A DNA stretch of 20,120 bases from Aureobasidium sp. EXF-3400 (Eukaryota; Ascomycota; Dothideomycetes; Dothideales; Saccotheciaceae), in assembly GCA_024195585.1 (NCBI GenBank), contig SWBL01000565.1, forward strand, positions 1 to 20,120. The letters are read 5' to 3'. The notes beneath the pieces were generated by a model. That model searched no databases and was not told the DNA's origin. It worked only from the letters and a program-made list of their open reading frames with translations. The translations under genes were made by a program, and so were the position numbers. Shown piece after piece: positions 1 through 8,964 of the stretch (position 1 is the first letter of the stretch; each line of letters starts with the position of its first letter).

Positions 1-580
1 TGTTGTGATTTGTAAACAGGTCGAAGTGCGATGATTCGGAGAGTGCTTTGAGCTTGCGCAAGAGCGAAAGCGAATGTCTGGACACGTCTCCTTCGTACCC
101 GAGACCCGGCATTACCACTCGGCTCTTGCATTTCATACCGAGGGAAAATGACATCTGCAATAATCTGCTTGCTTGTGTAGATTGGACGTCGCCTGGCGCA
201 TCGAACAGCGCTAGCGGGAGCTTCTGTTGATCGAGAACCCAGAAGGTTGGCTCATGCACTTCCAGTGTGAGCGTTTCGACAGGGACGATGAGGAACATGA
301 GCCTGGACGTTCGTTTGGACGAGACCCTAATGCGTTGAGTCAGGGTCAGAAGGAGACGGCTGGCCGCTTGGTCGAGTCCAATCCAAAGAAGCAGATCGTG
401 AGGTACGGCGTTGTGTGGGGATGGCTGGCCGGTGTGATCGAGATTGTGCCTCTGCGCGCTATGAGGAGCTGTAGGAAACACAGCAACAACAGGCTGTCCA
501 CGCACAACCCACGTGAACGAGCCTGTCGAACACTCTTGTACGTGAAGCTCTAGCTGCTGCATATCTGCCATGACCGCCAT
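1..580 (-). CDS. Unnamed fungal family protein, 5' part only (gene runs off the left edge)
   Basis: The minus strand is open from an upstream in-frame TAA (about 682) to base 1, giving about 193 residues from the first ATG at 580; further in-frame ATGs lie at 571 and 562. It is clearly related to the gene at 13805-15727: both have an MFL(I/L)VPVE segment, then an LF pair, a VVMP segment, and a (A/S)LSES..F closing segment, in the same order and with similar spacing. Its start (TWVVRGQPVVAVFP) also resembles the start of the gene at 16899 (VWVLERRAVLVHAP). No PPxY motif is seen, but in the paralogues it lies further downstream, beyond the edge. The function of the family is unknown to me. No intron is needed in the visible part. 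I am confident that it is coding; the exact start is less certain. Confidence 0.75.
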   Translation of the reverse strand, partial: MAVMADMQQLELHVQECSTGSFTWVVRGQPVVAVFPTAPHSAQRHNLDHTGQPSPHNAVPHDLLLWIGLDQAASRLLLTLTQRIRVSSKRTSRLMFLIVPVETLTLEVHEPTFWVLDQQKLPLALFDAPGDVQSTQASRLLQMSFSLGMKCKSRVVMPGLGYEGDVSRHSLSLLRKLKALSESSHFDLFTNHN

Positions 581-1182
581 GATCACTGAATTCTTCTCTG
601 GCGTTGTCGTTAGCAAGTCGTGCCTACCACATATTATCCCACGCGAAGAGGACCGCGTGAACCCGCCCACCCAGGCTTTTTAGCGGATGGAGCAGCCTTG
701 ACTCTCTGGTCTCAAGACGAACGAAGAGATCGCCACGTAGTGGACAGCTCACGTCTAAGGGCACGATCGACGCGACCTCGGCGACGCGACCGGGCAGCTC
801 AAAGATAAAATCTCGAGTCCGCGACGATGCGTTCGGCGGCGAAGGCTTCGCGTGTGATTCTGCTCGCTTGAAGGACGGACTGCACTGGTGGCGATCTCTA
901 GGTTGTCTGTAGAGAAAGTAACGAATAACGATAATGGAACTGGTCGAGATGGATGCATCCATACATGATCAAGGATGCAACAAGGAACCAGCCGTCAGCA
1001 ATTCAGGAAGTATGGGAACATGCTTGGCAACAGACGGCAATCCCCATCCGGGGCTGGGGGGGGGGGGGTCTTTCAAGTAGAAATGACCATATCTGGCACG
1101 CCAAGCAACCCCGCCTTACCGAGACCCGCCTATCTATTAGCTAGGCTCTAGTATTGAACTGAATTCTTTGTTCCATTGCTGC
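581..1182. other. Intergenic region, no gene recognised
   Basis: Between the start of the left-edge gene and the stop of the NOD-like receptor gene I find no recognisable coding sequence; the short ORFs here look random. It should hold the promoter of the left-edge gene and the 3' end of the receptor gene. A run of 13 G occupies about 1056-1068, which is prone to length error in sequencing. Confidence 0.5.
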
Positions 1183-4100
1183 CTAGCTATCTAGATCCTG
1201 GAACCGACACATCCAGATGCTGCCGCTCTCGGTGGCAATGGCTATAGATCTTCCAGAAACAGTCCATCGGTTCTTATGATACGACCCAGGCCTGTACTCA
1301 ATTGGTAACCATATTGTAGGCTCGCCGTTACAAACGATCCACGTATCATCCGGGTCTAGTTCTATGCAGGGGCTTCCGGATATCGAAGACTCAGCAGACT
1401 GAAACCAGTAGCCCGGATCCATTTTGATTGCATTGACCAAAGCGCTACTGTCAGTGATATGGGCAGGATCAACAACACGAAGTGGGGGAAGATTCAAGAT
1501 CTCAGCTTGAAGCATGTAGACACATCGACCACTGCTTACCTCCCATATCTTGACAGTCTTGTCGAAGGATGATGATGCCATGAGGGCTGAGTCGTGACTA
1601 AACACCATCGAAGTCACTCGATCAAGGTGTCCTTCAAGAGTGTGCATGCAGTCGCCATTGCTTGTTTCCCATATCTTAACCGTCTGGTCCTCTGACGCCG
1701 ATGCGATGTGTGTCGAGTCGTGGTTGAATATCACCGAAGTCACCCGATTTTCATGACCTGTCAGTGTCCGCAAACAATCTCCACTGCGTGTCTTCCATAT
1801 CCTAACGGTCTTGTCGTTTGAAGCCGATGCGATGTGTGCCGAGTCGTGGCTAAACACCACCGTGTTGATGGCCTTGTCATGGCCTGCTAGTGTCTTTACA
1901 CACTTACCGCTGCTTGTTTCCCATATCTTGATTGTCTTGTCGTATGACGCCGACACGACAAGCGCTAAGTCGTGACTGAATATGATAGAGGTCACCCGGT
2001 CAGAATGACCTTGATCTGACTGTATGGGATTGTCACTCCTCGGCCACCTCCTAGGTACGGAATAACCGTACAATGCTGATGTCGTGAATGCTAAGTCGTG
2101 GCTGAGTACCACTGAGTTTGCCGAAACACAATGACCGCCAAGTGTCCGTACGCAACTACCGCTGCTTGTCTCCCATATCTTGACTGTTCCGTCCTCTGAC
2201 GTCGATGCTATGAGTGCCGAGTCGTGGCTGAACACCGCTAAATTGATGTTTGAGTTATGGCCATTCAATGTCTGCAAACAATAACTGCTGCGCGTATCCC
2301 ATATCTTGATGGTCTTATCGAAGGATGTTGATGCGATGAGTCTCGAGTCATGGCTAAACACCACCGAAGTCACGAGATCATCATGGCCTGTCAGTGTCTG
2401 CAAGCACTTGCCACTGCGCACCTCCCATATCTTGATGGTCTCATCCTCTGATGCCGAAGCGATGCGTGTCGAGTCGTGGCTAAACACCGCCGAAGTCACG
2501 AGATCATCATGGCCTGTCAGTGTCTGCAAGCACTTGCCACTGCGCACCTCCCATATCTTCACAGTCCAGTCCTCGTCCTCTGATGCTGATGCGATGTGTG
2601 CCGAGTCGTGGCTGAAGATCACCGACTTGATGGCCTTGTGGTCGCCTGCTAATGTCTGCAAGCACTTGCCACTGCGTGTTTCCCATAACTTGATGGTCTT
2701 GTCGTATGACGCAGACATAACAAATGCCGAGTCATGGCCAAACACCACCGTGTTGATGGCCTGGTCATGGCCTAACAGTGTCCGCAAGCACTTTCCGCTA
2801 CGCGTCTCCCATATCTTGACAGTCTTGTCCTCTGATGCCGATACAACGCTTGCTGAGTTGTGGCTGAATGCCACCGAGTTGACTTTCGACTCGTGACCGC
2901 GAAGTGTCCGCAGGCAACTACCGCTGCTTGTCTCCCATATCTTGATGGTCTTGTCGAGGGATGATGATGCGATGAGGGCGGAGTCGTGACTGAACACCAT
3001 CGAGGTCACTCGATCGAGGTGTCCTTCAAGAGTGTGCATGCAGTCGCCATTGCTTGTTTCCCATATCTTAACCGTCTGGTCCTCTGACGCCGATGCGACG
3101 AATGACGAGTCGTGGCTAAACACCACCGAAGTCATGAGATCATCATGGCCTGTCAGTGTCTGCAAGCACTTGCCGGTACGAGTCTCCCATATTTTGACTG
3201 TTCCACCGGACGTCGATGCGATGTGTGTCGAGTCGTGGCTAAACACCACCGAAGTCACCAGATCACGATGGCCTGTCAGTGTCTGCAAGCACTTGCCGCT
3301 GCACGTCTCCCATATCTTGATGGTCTTGGCATGTGATACTGATGCGATGTGTGTGGAGTCGTGGCTGAACACCACCGATTTGACATCCTTGTCATGGCCT
3401 GCTAGCGTCAGCACGCACTCGCCGCTACTCACCTCTCGAATCTCAATTCCGTTGTAAGATAGGAATGCTGCCAAGACCGTTGGTTCGTCGTCCGATCCCA
3501 CCAACGCCTCGACTATATTATATTGCTTCTGTGTGCTCACTGCGATGGCATTGCTTAGCTGCCATATCTTGACAGTTGTATCGAATGACGCAGATGCAAC
3601 GAGTGTCGAGTTGTGACCGAATTCCGCCGAGTTGACGGCCTTGTCATGACCGGCCAGTGTTTGCAAGCACTCGCCACTACTTGTGTCCCATATTCTGATA
3701 GTCTTGTCCATCGATGCGGATACGACGAGTGCTGAGTCGTGGTTGAATGCCACCGAGTTGACTATCGACTCGTGACCGCGAAGTGTCCGCACGCAACTAC
3801 CGCTGCTTGTCTCCCATATCTTGATGGTCTTGTCGTATGACGCTGACACGATGAGTGCCGAGTCGTGACTAAACACCGCCGAGTTGACAGCCTTTTCATG
3901 GCCCGCTAGTGTCTTCACGCACTTTCCGCTGCGTGTCTCCCATATCTTGACAGTCTTGTCGTGTGATGCGGACACGACGAATGACGAGTCGTGGCTAAAC
4001 ACCACCGACTCCAGCGCCCCATCTTGACTTCGCAACACGCGCACGCAGTCCTTGAGTTTTGTTGCCCATATTCTGACTGTCTGATCGAAGGATGATGATG

Positions 4101-6482
4101 CGATGAAGGCTGAGTCGTGACTAAACACCACTGAGGTCACCCGATCAAGGTGACCTTCCAGTGTCTGTACGCATTCGCCATTGCTTGCCTCCCATATCTT
4201 GATGACTTTGTCATCTGAGGCCGATGCGATGAGTGCTGAGTCGTGACTGAATGCTACTGAGTTAATGCGGTCGCCATGACCTCGTAGTTCACGAAGACAG
4301 GTTCCACTAATTGTTTCCCATATCTTTACGGTCTTGTCATCTGATGATGATACAACAAGTGCTGAGTTATGGCTGATTGCTACCGAGGTCACCCGATCGC
4401 TGTGCATGTCGAGTGTCTGGAAACAAGCGCCCCACCCATCCTTCGGAGCTGGTCGAACGGTAATCCACCTTGGAGCTTCGTGTGCATACAGATGCCTGAT
4501 ATGACTTCGTAGAGGGCTGAATAGTAGTGCAGAGAAGTATGTCTGGAGAGGGAAGATCTCCATGACAGACTTGTGATACATAAGAAATCGACCTGCATCA
4601 TGAGTGAGTTCAGTCAAACTGGTCGCGGTCGTATTGTTCTGACAATCTTTAGCCTGTCGTCCATAGGCTCTACCTGTATCTCACTCGCAAAATAGTCAAC
4701 TTACCTTTGTGTACTGCTCCAAATCTCTCAGCATATGCAAGCTCTCCGATAGTCTCTTCATCAGGCTCATTGCCTCCCACCAGTTGAGCAAATGTTTCCG
4801 GAGAAACAGGATAACACGAGCGCCGTCAGTCCCTGCTGTCTTAAAATGCTCTGGCCAGTAGCGGCACGCATACCGCACGTGCTCAGGGATCCTCTCATTC
4901 AACATGTTTTTGTCCGCTTCCACCACGCTTCTTCCAGGTTTTTGTAGTCCGCAGATGTCACGTTTCAAGCAAGCCTCCATAGCTATGATGCAAGCTTCCA
5001 GTAGCTGACCATGTACCAGTGGTCTTTCCATTCTCGAGTTCGCTGCCCAAAGCGGCTGGATGTCGGAGTTCGCTGCCCGAAACTGCTGAAAGTCAAACAA
5101 GAAATCGCCAAAAGAAGCATGGAAGAGACGGATAGGACCTCCATCTCTCGCTGGCATCCGCACGACGGAGTGTAACCCTTGAAGATGATAATGTATATCG
5201 TGTTCATCTAACTCAAGCAAACAAGCGAGTGCCGTAGGGCGCACAGGTTCGCACAATGTCGCGATGGCTCCAAGAATCTTCTGTAAGACTGCCTGATCTC
5301 TTGATGTTGTCGCCTTCAGTAGAATCTGGCTGTACATCTGGTGAAGAGGTTTCATATTGATTGAATCCTTGCGTTCCCCCATCGTTATGCTTCTGTCGTC
5401 CAGAAAAGTTTCCAATGCGCGTTCTGGATGTTTCTCGGCCGCCACAAGACGACACACCGTGGCAGCGAAGATGAAAAGACCTCCAGAGGCATGCACTAAA
5501 TTGTTCACGGCGTCAACACTCGGCGGACACTCACAAAGACAATCCTTGTCCTTCTCAATCTCTTCATACTGGCTATAGATGAAGAGGCAGATGTCTCCAT
5601 CAACCACATCTCGAGCCATGTCGTGTAGGGCTAAGTCCCTGTGGATAGTGCTCGGTGTTCTCCTGAAACCCGCCTGTATCGGGGTTTCAGGTCTGCTTGT
5701 GATGATGATACGGAGTCGGGCATGTTGACCCTTGTTGGCGTCCTTTGCCAGAGTCTCTGACCGGGATATCACATTGATCAGCCGCTTAATGTCATTATCG
5801 TTATCACACTCGTCCAAAGCGTCTATAACGATAATAATCACGGTTTGATGATCGCTTGAGGGTATTATAGCCTTCAGAGGTTGCTTGACAAGCGTCTTCC
5901 AAAGGGTGTCCCAGTCTTTTTTCACAAGGTCACGTTGCTGACGCAGAGCGCCGGCAACGTGCGGCTCGAGTTCTGGGAAGCTCATAGTCAGCTGCCTAGC
6001 GATGCTTGTGAAAAACTTCCCCGCGTGGCCTGCATCACCCCCGCCTCTAACAAAGAAAAAGCTCGCTCCTAGCTCTTGTCTCGTGTTGAACGTGTGCGCG
6101 ATGGTTCGCGCGATTGTCGACTTTCCAGTCCCAGCTGCTCCACTTAGCCAGAAAATATGACTTTTCTCATTTCCATATGCCCAAGCTCTAATCTCCTTTA
6201 GGACTTCCGTTCGTGTTTCTTCGAGGCACCTTGGGTCGTCTTGCTTCGTCACGGAGTCGAATGGGGCCTGCTCAGCATAAGGTAAACTATCGATCACCTC
6301 GTGGTCGCTCGAGGCTTTCAAATTCAGTCAGTTGGATGGTTGGATGAAAAAAACGAATCTCGTAGCACACCTGCGAATCCCGAGTGTATGTTAACGCCAG
6401 CAAACACGCGCCCGCCGGCCGTAGCGCTGATGCCGCTGATATTTAGGGGACCTGACTGGCGGAGCATCTCGAATTGATCCAT
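1183..6482 (-). CDS. NACHT-WD40 NOD-like receptor (STAND/NWD type), three exons, 1725 aa
   Basis: Model: exon 1 6482-6371, exon 2 6314-4705, exon 3 4638-1183, joined in frame. The start at ATG 6482 was chosen because an in-frame stop lies just upstream and the 37 residues it adds look coding. Residues 14-30 form a short glycine-rich motif. The NACHT domain follows: Walker A GAAGTGKST at 96-104, Walker B VIDALDEC at 201-208, sensor TSRPE at 243-247, then ASGGLFIFAAT at about 313-323 and the usual winged-helix-like region to about 445. The linker HLLNWWEAMSLMKRLSES and later PLQTYFSALLFSP are typical of fungal NACHT-WD40 proteins. Twenty-three WD40 repeats occupy about 650-1616, then a 109-residue tail. 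By family knowledge this is a cytosolic sensor that oligomerises on ligand binding, as in HET-E/HET-D. Unlike those it has no HET, patatin or other effector domain; the effector is probably the divergent neighbour at 6924. Confidence 0.88.
1513..4413 (-). repeat. Array of 23 WD40 repeats, 126-bp unit
   Basis: The unit is 42 residues with the pattern L.GH...V.SV.FSHDS..+AS.S.DKT+KIWE..SG.C..T. Twenty-one units are exactly 42 residues, one is 41 (lacking a residue in STSGGT) and one is 44 (SEDEDWT). Units 8 (about 3526-3405) and 19 (about 2140-2015) have lost the consensus. DNA identity between some units is very high: a 70-bp perfect match at 2364-2433 and 2490-2559 (adjacent units), and an 82-bp perfect match at 1625-1706 and 3017-3098 (units 11 apart). 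This pattern is that of the high-identity WD40 repeats of Podospora HNWD genes. Assemblers can collapse or expand such arrays, so the repeat number should be treated with care. Confidence 0.93.
4639..4704 (-). other. Predicted intron 2 of the NACHT-WD40 gene (66 nt, phase 0)
   Basis: The donor is a perfect AAG|GTAAGT; it is followed two codons later by a stop if unspliced. The acceptor TTGTCAG ends at 4639, with GGCTAAAG as possible branch site 13 nt before it. An alternative acceptor ending at 4654 (GACGACAG) is also in frame and would add five residues, but has no branch-like site near it. Confidence 0.75.
6315..6370 (-). other. Predicted intron 1 of the NACHT-WD40 gene (56 nt, phase 1)
   Basis: Donor CAG|GTGTGC at 6370, acceptor GAAAG at 6315, with a CTGAC branch-like site 12-17 nt before it. 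Joining exon 1 (112 nt) to 6314 forms a GCC codon and restores the NACHT frame exactly. The weak point is the AAG acceptor, which is less common than CAG or TAG. Confidence 0.65.
6393..6443 (-). other. Candidate N-terminal amyloid-signalling motif of the NLR (residues 14-30)
   Basis: The motif is NISGISATAGGRVFAGV. It aligns without gaps to both repeats at the C-terminus of the neighbouring HeLo-like protein: I at position 2, V/I at 5, T/A at 7, S/T at 8, S/G at 11, A/V at 13, V/A at 15, G at 16 and L/V at 17. It sits within the first 30 residues, where fungal NLRs with amyloid signalling carry such motifs. Assignment to a named motif family (for example a HET-s-related motif) is inference. 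Confidence 0.6.
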
Positions 6483-6923
6483 CGCTGTCCAGTTCCGCTC
6501 TTAGATGCGAGTGAAGTTGTTTCAAGGAGAGTAAGAGACAAGGTTGACCACACTAGACGACGATGCCTTCCAATTATAGCCAACATGCGTCCATCGCACG
6601 GCGTACACATGAAGCTATGGTGCGCCAATGAGAGCGGTTTGATGCATCTTGCAATCGCTCGGGATATGATATGTGCATATAGAGCCTGGCCTAGATTCTC
6701 AAAATATGCAAGAAGATTACGCTCAGCTTTCCAAGATTAGCCAACACGGTCGCGATCTCTGCGGGGTCGACGTGGGCAGATGTGGGGTTCCAGCCGAGTT
6801 CAGCCAGCCACGCTTTTGCAGCCCGACGCTAATGATCCCAACCTCTCCAGGTGCATATGTAGATAATCCTATAGAAGGACCTCGCGCCCGACCACCGCCT
6901 TACACGAACCAAGCTGCTCCAAT
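6483..6923. promoter_or_regulatory. Shared divergent promoter of the NLR and HeLo-like genes
   Basis: These 441 bp separate the two start codons, which point away from each other. I see no convincing coding sequence here. AT-rich TATA-like stretches occur at about 6664-6682. A bidirectional promoter would allow co-regulation of sensor and effector; this is inferred from the layout only. Confidence 0.5.
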
Positions 6924-7883
6924 ATGGATCCACTGAGCATCACCGCGGCGACTATCGGTATCACTCAATTTGCGCTTTCTCAGATCATCCAGCTACACGA
7001 CACGATTGACAAAATCAATGCCGTCAAGGAGGAGCTGCGGGACATTTACACGGATCTCAGAGCCATACGGTCACCACTCGGAGCTTTGGAAGATATCGTA
7101 ATCGAGAACGAAAGTGAATCTCGAGCGGCCAAAGAAGATCTGGAAAAGACTGGGATCGCAGAAGCAGTCAATCAATGCGGTGATGCTTGCAAGGATTTCG
7201 ATAAGAGTTTGAGAAAGTGGACAAGGCATTCGACTGATACGCATCTCTCGACCCGTGATCGTTTGGTCGTAGGGTTGTGGCGAAAAGAGAAGGTCTCTAC
7301 GTTCAGGAGTCGGGTAAAGTCCTGTCGGGAGACGGTACACTTTGCTGTGGCTAGTGCGCAGTTGTAAGTATAGTCTTACCTTGAGATAAATTGCTTATTG
7401 CAGCTGAAAAATTTCGACAGACTTGTTCAGCTTCGTTCTGGAGTCGCCTCCGCTAATGCACATAACGAGATCGAAACCCAACTCAGCACGCTACAGACTG
7501 AGATCCTTCAACATCTGGATGCAACGAATGAGGAACAAAGAATTACTCTACAAAGATTGGAGGAGCTCAGGATCGAAGAGGATGATGGTGATACCGATGA
7601 TGCTGAACGCGATCTCGCTATAGCGGAGGTTCAATCACGATCCAAAGTGCTCGAGACTGCCCAAGTTTGCAAGGGAGTAGTCTATACTCAGATCCACTCA
7701 CGGATTAGTCAACAAAGTATTGAAGATGTGATAACATCGGCAGAGTCATCTGCTATCGTTGGTCTCCCGGAGACTGTAGTTGGCAAAATCAATCTGCGCA
7801 TCCGAAGCGTCCATACAACAGATCACTCTAAAGCAATGGTTGGTGTGTTTCCCAGTGGGTTCAAGGTGGATAATTTTATATAG
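6924..7883 (+). CDS. HeLo-like / fungal STAND N-terminal domain protein with C-terminal repeated motif, 300 aa
   Basis: Model: exon 1 6924-7363, exon 2 7421-7883. The start MDPLSITAATIGITQFAL is the hallmark of the fungal N-terminal domain of STAND proteins (Helo_like_N/PigL_N type); residues 1-150 are helical, with a hydrophobic first segment. Spliced, the junction reads VASAQLLVQLRSG. Residues about 165-200 look like a coiled coil, followed by an acidic stretch (EEDDGDTDDAE). The C-terminus carries two related 17-residue repeats (246-262 and 273-289). Members of the HeLo superfamily act as membrane-disrupting cell-death domains controlled by C-terminal amyloid motifs; this is family knowledge, not shown here. 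The gene is divergent to the NACHT-WD40 gene and probably its effector. In other fungi this domain is more often fused to the NLR; here it is free-standing. Confidence 0.82.
7364..7420 (+). other. Predicted intron of the HeLo-like gene (57 nt, phase 2)
   Basis: Donor GTAAGT at 7364, acceptor TTCGACAG ending at 7420, with a CTGAA branch-like site about 15 nt upstream. The join makes a TTA codon and keeps the frame. The nearer CAG at 7401-7403 would put TGA directly after the junction and was rejected. Confidence 0.8.
7716..7766 (+). other. C-terminal motif repeat R1 (residues 246-262)
   Basis: Sequence SIEDVITSAESSAIVGL. It shares seven of 17 positions with R2 (I2, V5, T7, S11, A13, V15, G16). 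It has the short alternating-hydrophobic layout ending in a hydrophobic-VG turn that is seen in HET-s-type beta-solenoid repeats. It is read as an amyloid-forming candidate by inference. Confidence 0.6.
7797..7847 (+). other. C-terminal motif repeat R2 (residues 273-289)
   Basis: Sequence RIRSVHTTDHSKAMVGV, 27 residues after R1 and 11 residues before the C-terminus. It matches R1 and the receptor's N-terminal motif column by column. After both R2 and the receptor motif a short SGF follows (FPSGF and NIHSGF). Confidence 0.6.
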
Positions 7884-8225
7884 AACGGATATTTTGTCTT
7901 GTGAGCATACTCTTGTCGTTTGCCACGAACGACAAACCTGTTTGATCACTTTGCCGTTCAACAGCTGAGAGAGATGGGAAGAAGGTTGACGGTGAAAAAG
8001 ACAAATGGCAACCAGACTTGAACGCAGTCAAGGCCACTATCGAACATGCCATCTGTAAGAATATACATCAGAGGACCAGACAATGGAGCCAGTAGCTTTC
8101 TTGGACGACCAGAACGGCAATCTTACATTACCCCAGGCGTTATCCACTGTTGCATATCATTGTTTAGCGTCCTCCTGTCACCTTACCACAATGTTGTTGA
8201 GACATGCTAGTGATTCTTTGTCAAT
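7884..8225. other. Intergenic region, nothing recognised
   Basis: This is the 3' flank of the HeLo-like gene. I see no coding sequence or structured element that I can support. Confidence 0.4.
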
Positions 8226-8633
8226 CTAGAGACCAGGCCCCGCAATATGTAGCGCCCTCGAGCGATCGAAGTCCCCGAGAAGTGTGTCCCATATATACAG
8301 ACCTCCAGCCCCACCCTGGCCAGACCCAATCAGCTGGACTCCTCTCTCTACCGCTTTAATAAGACACTCGTCCGTTAGAGAGCGAGATCGACATGCGGTC
8401 CCAAGAGACTTATCTGTGATATCATCCTGGTCATCTTTTGCTTGCGTGATCTCTCTGTAAAATCTGTATAAGCTTTTCGTCCTTGTTTGCGGAGGAAAAC
8501 TAGCCGAGAGTTTGTACGGGTTTGGCTCTAGCCTGGATCTGGTAGCAAAGTAGGTCAGTTGTGCTTCATGTCCTTTTGCGAGGGCACAAGACCTAGCCTT
8601 TGTCGTATGCGCCATGTTGTGGATTTGACACAT
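8226..8633 (-). CDS. Hypothetical ORF, possibly a decayed gene fragment
   Basis: An open frame from an internal ATG (8633) to a TAG at 8226 encodes about 135 residues ending GGLYIWDTLLGDFDRSRALHIAGPGL-like. The last half has a plausible amino-acid mix, the first half does not. I do not recognise it. It lies in a region of decayed genes, has no clear promoter, and no continuation upstream was found. It may be a relic exon or a chance ORF. Confidence 0.2.
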   Translation of the reverse strand: MCQIHNMAHTTKARSCALAKGHEAQLTYFATRSRLEPNPYKLSASFPPQTRTKSLYRFYREITQAKDDQDDITDKSLGTACRSRSLTDECLIKAVERGVQLIGSGQGGAGGLYIWDTLLGDFDRSRALHIAGPGL

Positions 8634-8964
8634 CTTCTGACTATGGGAGTCCCTCTGCGGGACTTGCAACTAAGAGGAGAGCTTTACAGATCAATTTCAC
8701 CTTAGCCTTAGTTGTTCCTACCAAAATTGTCTACGTCTCGCTCTACAGATACGTGGGCTTCAGCGCGCATCGCCAAAGGTATCCACGCAACCTCCATTGA
8801 TCATTGTAAGGACTTCAAGAGTAACAAACAGACGTATACTGGGGACGGCATGGATGATGATTGCCAATACGGCGAGAAGTATCGCAAGACACTGGTAACC
8901 TTGGCTTGCAAAGTGCCGCACCCGGCATTGCTCAATGGTGGTTGATGTTCAAACCTCTGGAGCT

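Noticed and set aside
1056..1068. Run of 13 G as a regulatory or G-quadruplex element
   Set aside because: It is a single homopolymer without further G-tracts and is likely length-unstable; nothing links it to a gene.
2306..3457. Plus-strand ORFs with internal repeats
   Set aside because: They are antisense readings of the WD40 units; the repeat pattern comes from the 126-bp coding unit on the minus strand.
1513..4413. Regular repeats as a possible CRISPR or satellite array
   Set aside because: The 126-bp unit encodes a clean WD40 consensus in one frame over the whole length.
7401..7403. CAG at 7401-7403 as the acceptor of the HeLo-like gene intron
   Set aside because: It would put TGA immediately after the junction; the CAG at 7418-7420 keeps the frame and gives a sensible protein.
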